Below, piece after piece: positions 33,978-36,021 of a stretch of 36,021 nucleotides of DNA. The DNA comes from CAUZJO01 sp963580245 (GTDB lineage Bacteria; Sumerlaeota; Sumerlaeia; MVZB01). Every line of letters starts with the position of its first letter. The first letter of the stretch is position 1. The DNA is taken from positions 1 through 36,021 of the forward strand of contig CAUZJO010000030.1 of NCBI GenBank assembly GCA_963580245.1, written 5' to 3'. The position numbers were made by a program, and so were the translations under genes. The notes under the pieces are model-generated. The model worked only from the letters and a program-made list of their open reading frames with translations, was not told where the DNA came from and ran no database searches.

Positions 33978-35366
33978 ATGTCGGATATTCGATCGCGTGT
34001 CGCGAGAGGTCTGTCGTGCGGGCTGGGTATGCTCGCCCTGCTGGTCTTCGCAAGCTGCGCCGCGAGGCTTGGAGATGGAACCGAGACCTTCTCCGTCCCC
34101 GCGCCGACCGAGCCGAAGGGAGATCTCAAGGACCTCGAGATCGACCTGCTGAAACGCCGCCTGGCCGATTCGCAGGAAAAACACAAGAAGGAGAAAGTCG
34201 CGCGGCTCGTTTACCAGACGCAGGTCGAGGTCGCCGCCCTCCGCGGCATGCTCCCCCACGAACCGGTCACCCACGAGAAGTTGACACCCGAGGTCCTCGA
34301 CCATTTGGTCAAGGATTCGTTCGAACGGCAATACCCTGGTCGCTCGCTCGATTTGAGCGTCTGGCTCTACGAGGTGTTCGGCGCGCTCCCTGCCGGGACC
34401 GATATCATCGCGTTGCTGCGCGACCTGCTGGGCGAACAGGCCGCCGGCATTTATGATCCCCACAGCCGAAAATTATACGTCAGCGAGGATTACAAGCTCG
34501 ATTCGACCATGGGGCGGATGGTGCTTGCCCATGAAATCCATCACGCGCTGCAAGACCAGAACTATCACCTGCTGGAGATGGGGATCGAGGATGAACAGAA
34601 CGAGGACCTCTCGATGAGCCTGCTGGCGATCATCGAGGGCGACGCCACGCTGCTGATGAGCGAACACATGATGCGCTACGGAAACCCGATGGGCTTCTTC
34701 GCCGACCTGCCCGGGTATTTCATGATGGACCAAGGCAAGTTCAACGCCGCGCCACCGGCTATTCAGAAGGAGATGCTCTTCCCCTACCTCGAAGGGAGTA
34801 ACTTCTTCACGCAACTGGATGGGCGAACTCGGCGGCGGCCCGAATCCGATCCGAACTCATTCGAAATCCCCGATCCTAGCTGGCGCAACCAAGTCTTCGA
34901 GGACCCGCCCGTCTCGACCGAACAGATCCTGCACCCCGAAAAGTACCTCGCCGGCGAGCAACCGGCGCCGGTCGAGGCGCCACCGGTTCCCACGAGCGGC
35001 GATTCTTACCAGACGGTCGTCGGCGAGTTCGGCATCGCCGTGCTCCTGGCGCCGACCCTCGGCGACCCCGCGGCCAAACGGGCGGCCGCCGGCTGGAACG
35101 GCGATCGACTACTCATCACCGAAAACGCGGAGGTCACGCATCGCACCCTCCATTGGATCACGCGCTGGGACAACGCCCCGGACGCCGGCGAATTCCTCCA
35201 AGCCCTCGCCGACGCCTTCGAGCAACTGCTCGGCGAGGACCTGATATGGGCCATCGACAACCCCAACCGCACGGGCCGGACCGACGAGGCCACCGTCGAA
35301 CTGACCCGCCCGGCCGAGGATACCGTGGCGCTGCATGGAACGTTTCAGATCCAAAGGGAGCAATAA
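33978..35366 (+). CDS. Lipoprotein with an HExxH metallopeptidase-like domain
   Basis: A 462-residue secreted lipoprotein. The N-terminal signal ends in LLVFASC, a plausible lipobox. The catalytic centre is HEIHH at 185-189 (AHEIHHALQDQNYHLLEMG), matching HExxH, with a likely third zinc ligand Glu220 in EGDATLLMSE, the pattern of a gluzincin-type family. A Pro-rich linker follows near residue 330 (EQPAPVEAPPVPTSGD), then a C-terminal alpha/beta domain. I start at 33978 because AAAGGAG lies just before it; the ATG at 33963 is also open and overlaps the stop of the FGE-like gene. The gene pair looks like a coupled two-gene unit. The substrate is unknown. The stop codon overlaps the start of the next gene (TAATG). 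Confidence 0.8.
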   Translation: MSDIRSRVARGLSCGLGMLALLVFASCAARLGDGTETFSVPAPTEPKGDLKDLEIDLLKRRLADSQEKHKKEKVARLVYQTQVEVAALRGMLPHEPVTHEKLTPEVLDHLVKDSFERQYPGRSLDLSVWLYEVFGALPAGTDIIALLRDLLGEQAAGIYDPHSRKLYVSEDYKLDSTMGRMVLAHEIHHALQDQNYHLLEMGIEDEQNEDLSMSLLAIIEGDATLLMSEHMMRYGNPMGFFADLPGYFMMDQGKFNAAPPAIQKEMLFPYLEGSNFFTQLDGRTRRRPESDPNSFEIPDPSWRNQVFEDPPVSTEQILHPEKYLAGEQPAPVEAPPVPTSGDSYQTVVGEFGIAVLLAPTLGDPAAKRAAAGWNGDRLLITENAEVTHRTLHWITRWDNAPDAGEFLQALADAFEQLLGEDLIWAIDNPNRTGRTDEATVELTRPAEDTVALHGTFQIQREQ

Positions 35367-35647
35367 TGGAAACCGTCTTCATCCTTGGCGCGGGCGCCTC
35401 AAAAGAAGCAGGCGGTCCACTAATATCGGACTTTATAGATAAGGCCGAAAAACTTTACCGCGTCCAACTTAGACATGATAAAAATGTGAGCATACATTTC
35501 GAAGACGTATTCAATGGCATAGCCGAGCTTTCGGGCGTGTTTGCAAAATCAAATATAGACCTGGATAACATCGAAACATTATTAGGCATTATTGAAATGG
35601 CATATCTAATCGAGAATTTCGGGAAAAGAGATTTAGAACCAATATAA
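35366..35647 (+). pseudogene. Truncated SIR2-like protein
   Basis: A 93-residue N-terminal fragment of a SIR2-family protein, with the NAD-binding motif FILGAGASKEAGGPLISDF at residues 4-22 and later FEDVFNGIAELSGVF and DLDNIETLLGIIEMAYL. Full proteins of this kind have 300 or more residues and often act in anti-phage defence by degrading NAD. The frame ends at TAA 35645-35647 after NFGKRDLEPI. The gene body is AT-rich compared with upstream genes, suggesting transfer. GGGAG at 35356-35360 and the overlapping TAATG couple it to the lipoprotein gene. An IS1380-like element starts shortly after, and its left end probably lies near 35640, so the gene was most likely broken by that insertion. The exact junction cannot be set without the right end of the IS. 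Confidence 0.75.
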
Positions 35648-35785
35648 CGTTTGCGTAACTCGTTGATCATATTGATAGTCAAGACCTTGTCACACAGCAT
35701 AGGATTTGACGTCGATGACAAACACCGCATACACGCGCCACAAATTTACACCCATATTTCCCATTTGAGAAATAGAAAGTCATGG

Positions 35786-35791
35786 TATAAT
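35786..35791 (+). promoter_or_regulatory. -10 box of the IS transposase
   Basis: A perfect TATAAT at 35786-35791, with a weak -35 (TTTGAG about 16 bp upstream). It lies 34 bp before the transposase start codon. Confidence 0.5.
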
Positions 35792-35825
35792 TTTTCAAAT
35801 GGCCGATGAATAAAGGCTGAAATCG

Positions 35826-36021
35826 ATGTTCGAGCAGCAAGAGTTGAGAGATCTGATGGGTGAGAGCAAAAAAGAGGCCTTGCGGGTCCAGTTTGACCCC
35901 AGAGTGAAGATGGAATTCCACGGCGAAAGCTGACCAGTGATGGTGGCCTGATTGTTTACCGAGAGCTGGATGAGGTGTTGGGATTGACAATTCTGGCCGA
36001 GGAAGTTCTTCAGGATTCGCG
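35826..36021 (+). pseudogene. IS1380-family transposase, N-terminal part, frameshifted and cut by the window edge
   Basis: The frame from 35826 reads MFEQQELRDLMGES ... VKMEFHGES and ends at TGA 35931-35933. The next frame continues with KLTSDGGLIVYRELDEVLGL, which together with FHGE fits the start of IS1380-type transposases (family-like EFHG-AKLTSDAGL pattern). An A-run of three at 35926-35928 explains the break: one more A restores FHGEKLTSDGG. It may be a natural frameshift or a homopolymer error. The rest lies outside the window, so whether the element is intact cannot be judged. No left terminal inverted repeat was identified with confidence. Confidence 0.75.

Overview
The window is GC-rich bacterial chromosome, with a few clearly AT-richer patches. 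It looks like a free-living, flagellated, Gram-negative-type bacterium: fliD and fliS, lipoprotein signals, phosphatidylserine decarboxylase and a heptosyltransferase-like GT9 enzyme. Two orphan type II secretion-style prepilins with nearly the same leader and a shared C-terminal tail are a style I associate with deep lineages such as Sumerlaeota, Hydrogenedentota or Planctomycetota. That placement is an inference from family resemblance; there is no rRNA gene to settle it.

Layout. 0.2-7.9 kb: a DUF624-like membrane protein and argS (minus), a prepilin (plus), a large propeller/TPR lipoprotein (minus) and truB (plus). 7.9-14 kb: a GT-C membrane glycosyltransferase, a response regulator whose phosphoacceptor Asp is Glu, fliD (split by an in-frame TAA), fliS, a 134-bp inverted-repeat element and psd. 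14-20 kb: a soluble PAS histidine kinase, a BtpA-family TIM barrel (frameshifted at its N-terminus), then a phoH-pgpH operon behind a good sigma70 promoter. 20-25 kb: small genes (an acidic hypothetical protein, a broken winged-helix gene, the remnant of a sugar nucleotidyltransferase, a second prepilin, a YbaK-like deacylase, a CBS-domain protein, a resolvase-like domain without its serine, a small membrane protein). 25.1-28.2 kb: one long FG-GAP/VCBS surface-protein gene on the minus strand, broken by three stops and one frameshift and mosaic in composition. 28.5-36 kb: a second copy of the 134-bp element, a YfhO-like membrane protein, a 330-bp symmetric cassette of hairpins, a GT9 glycosyltransferase, an FGE-like protein coupled to an HExxH lipoprotein, a truncated SIR2-like gene, and the start of an IS1380-like element.

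Two themes stand out. First, an unusual number of otherwise well-conserved genes carry single-base disruptions (fliD, btpA, the wHTH gene, the FG-GAP gene, the IS transposase). All three stop codons are involved, so a simple code change does not explain it; either the assembly has errors or the lineage is losing genes. Second, the intergenic DNA holds a family of hairpin-based elements. In the 31.4-31.7 kb cassette the two arms keep their stems while changing the paired bases, which is evidence of selection on structure. I found no CRISPR array, no tRNA and no complete phage or defence island.
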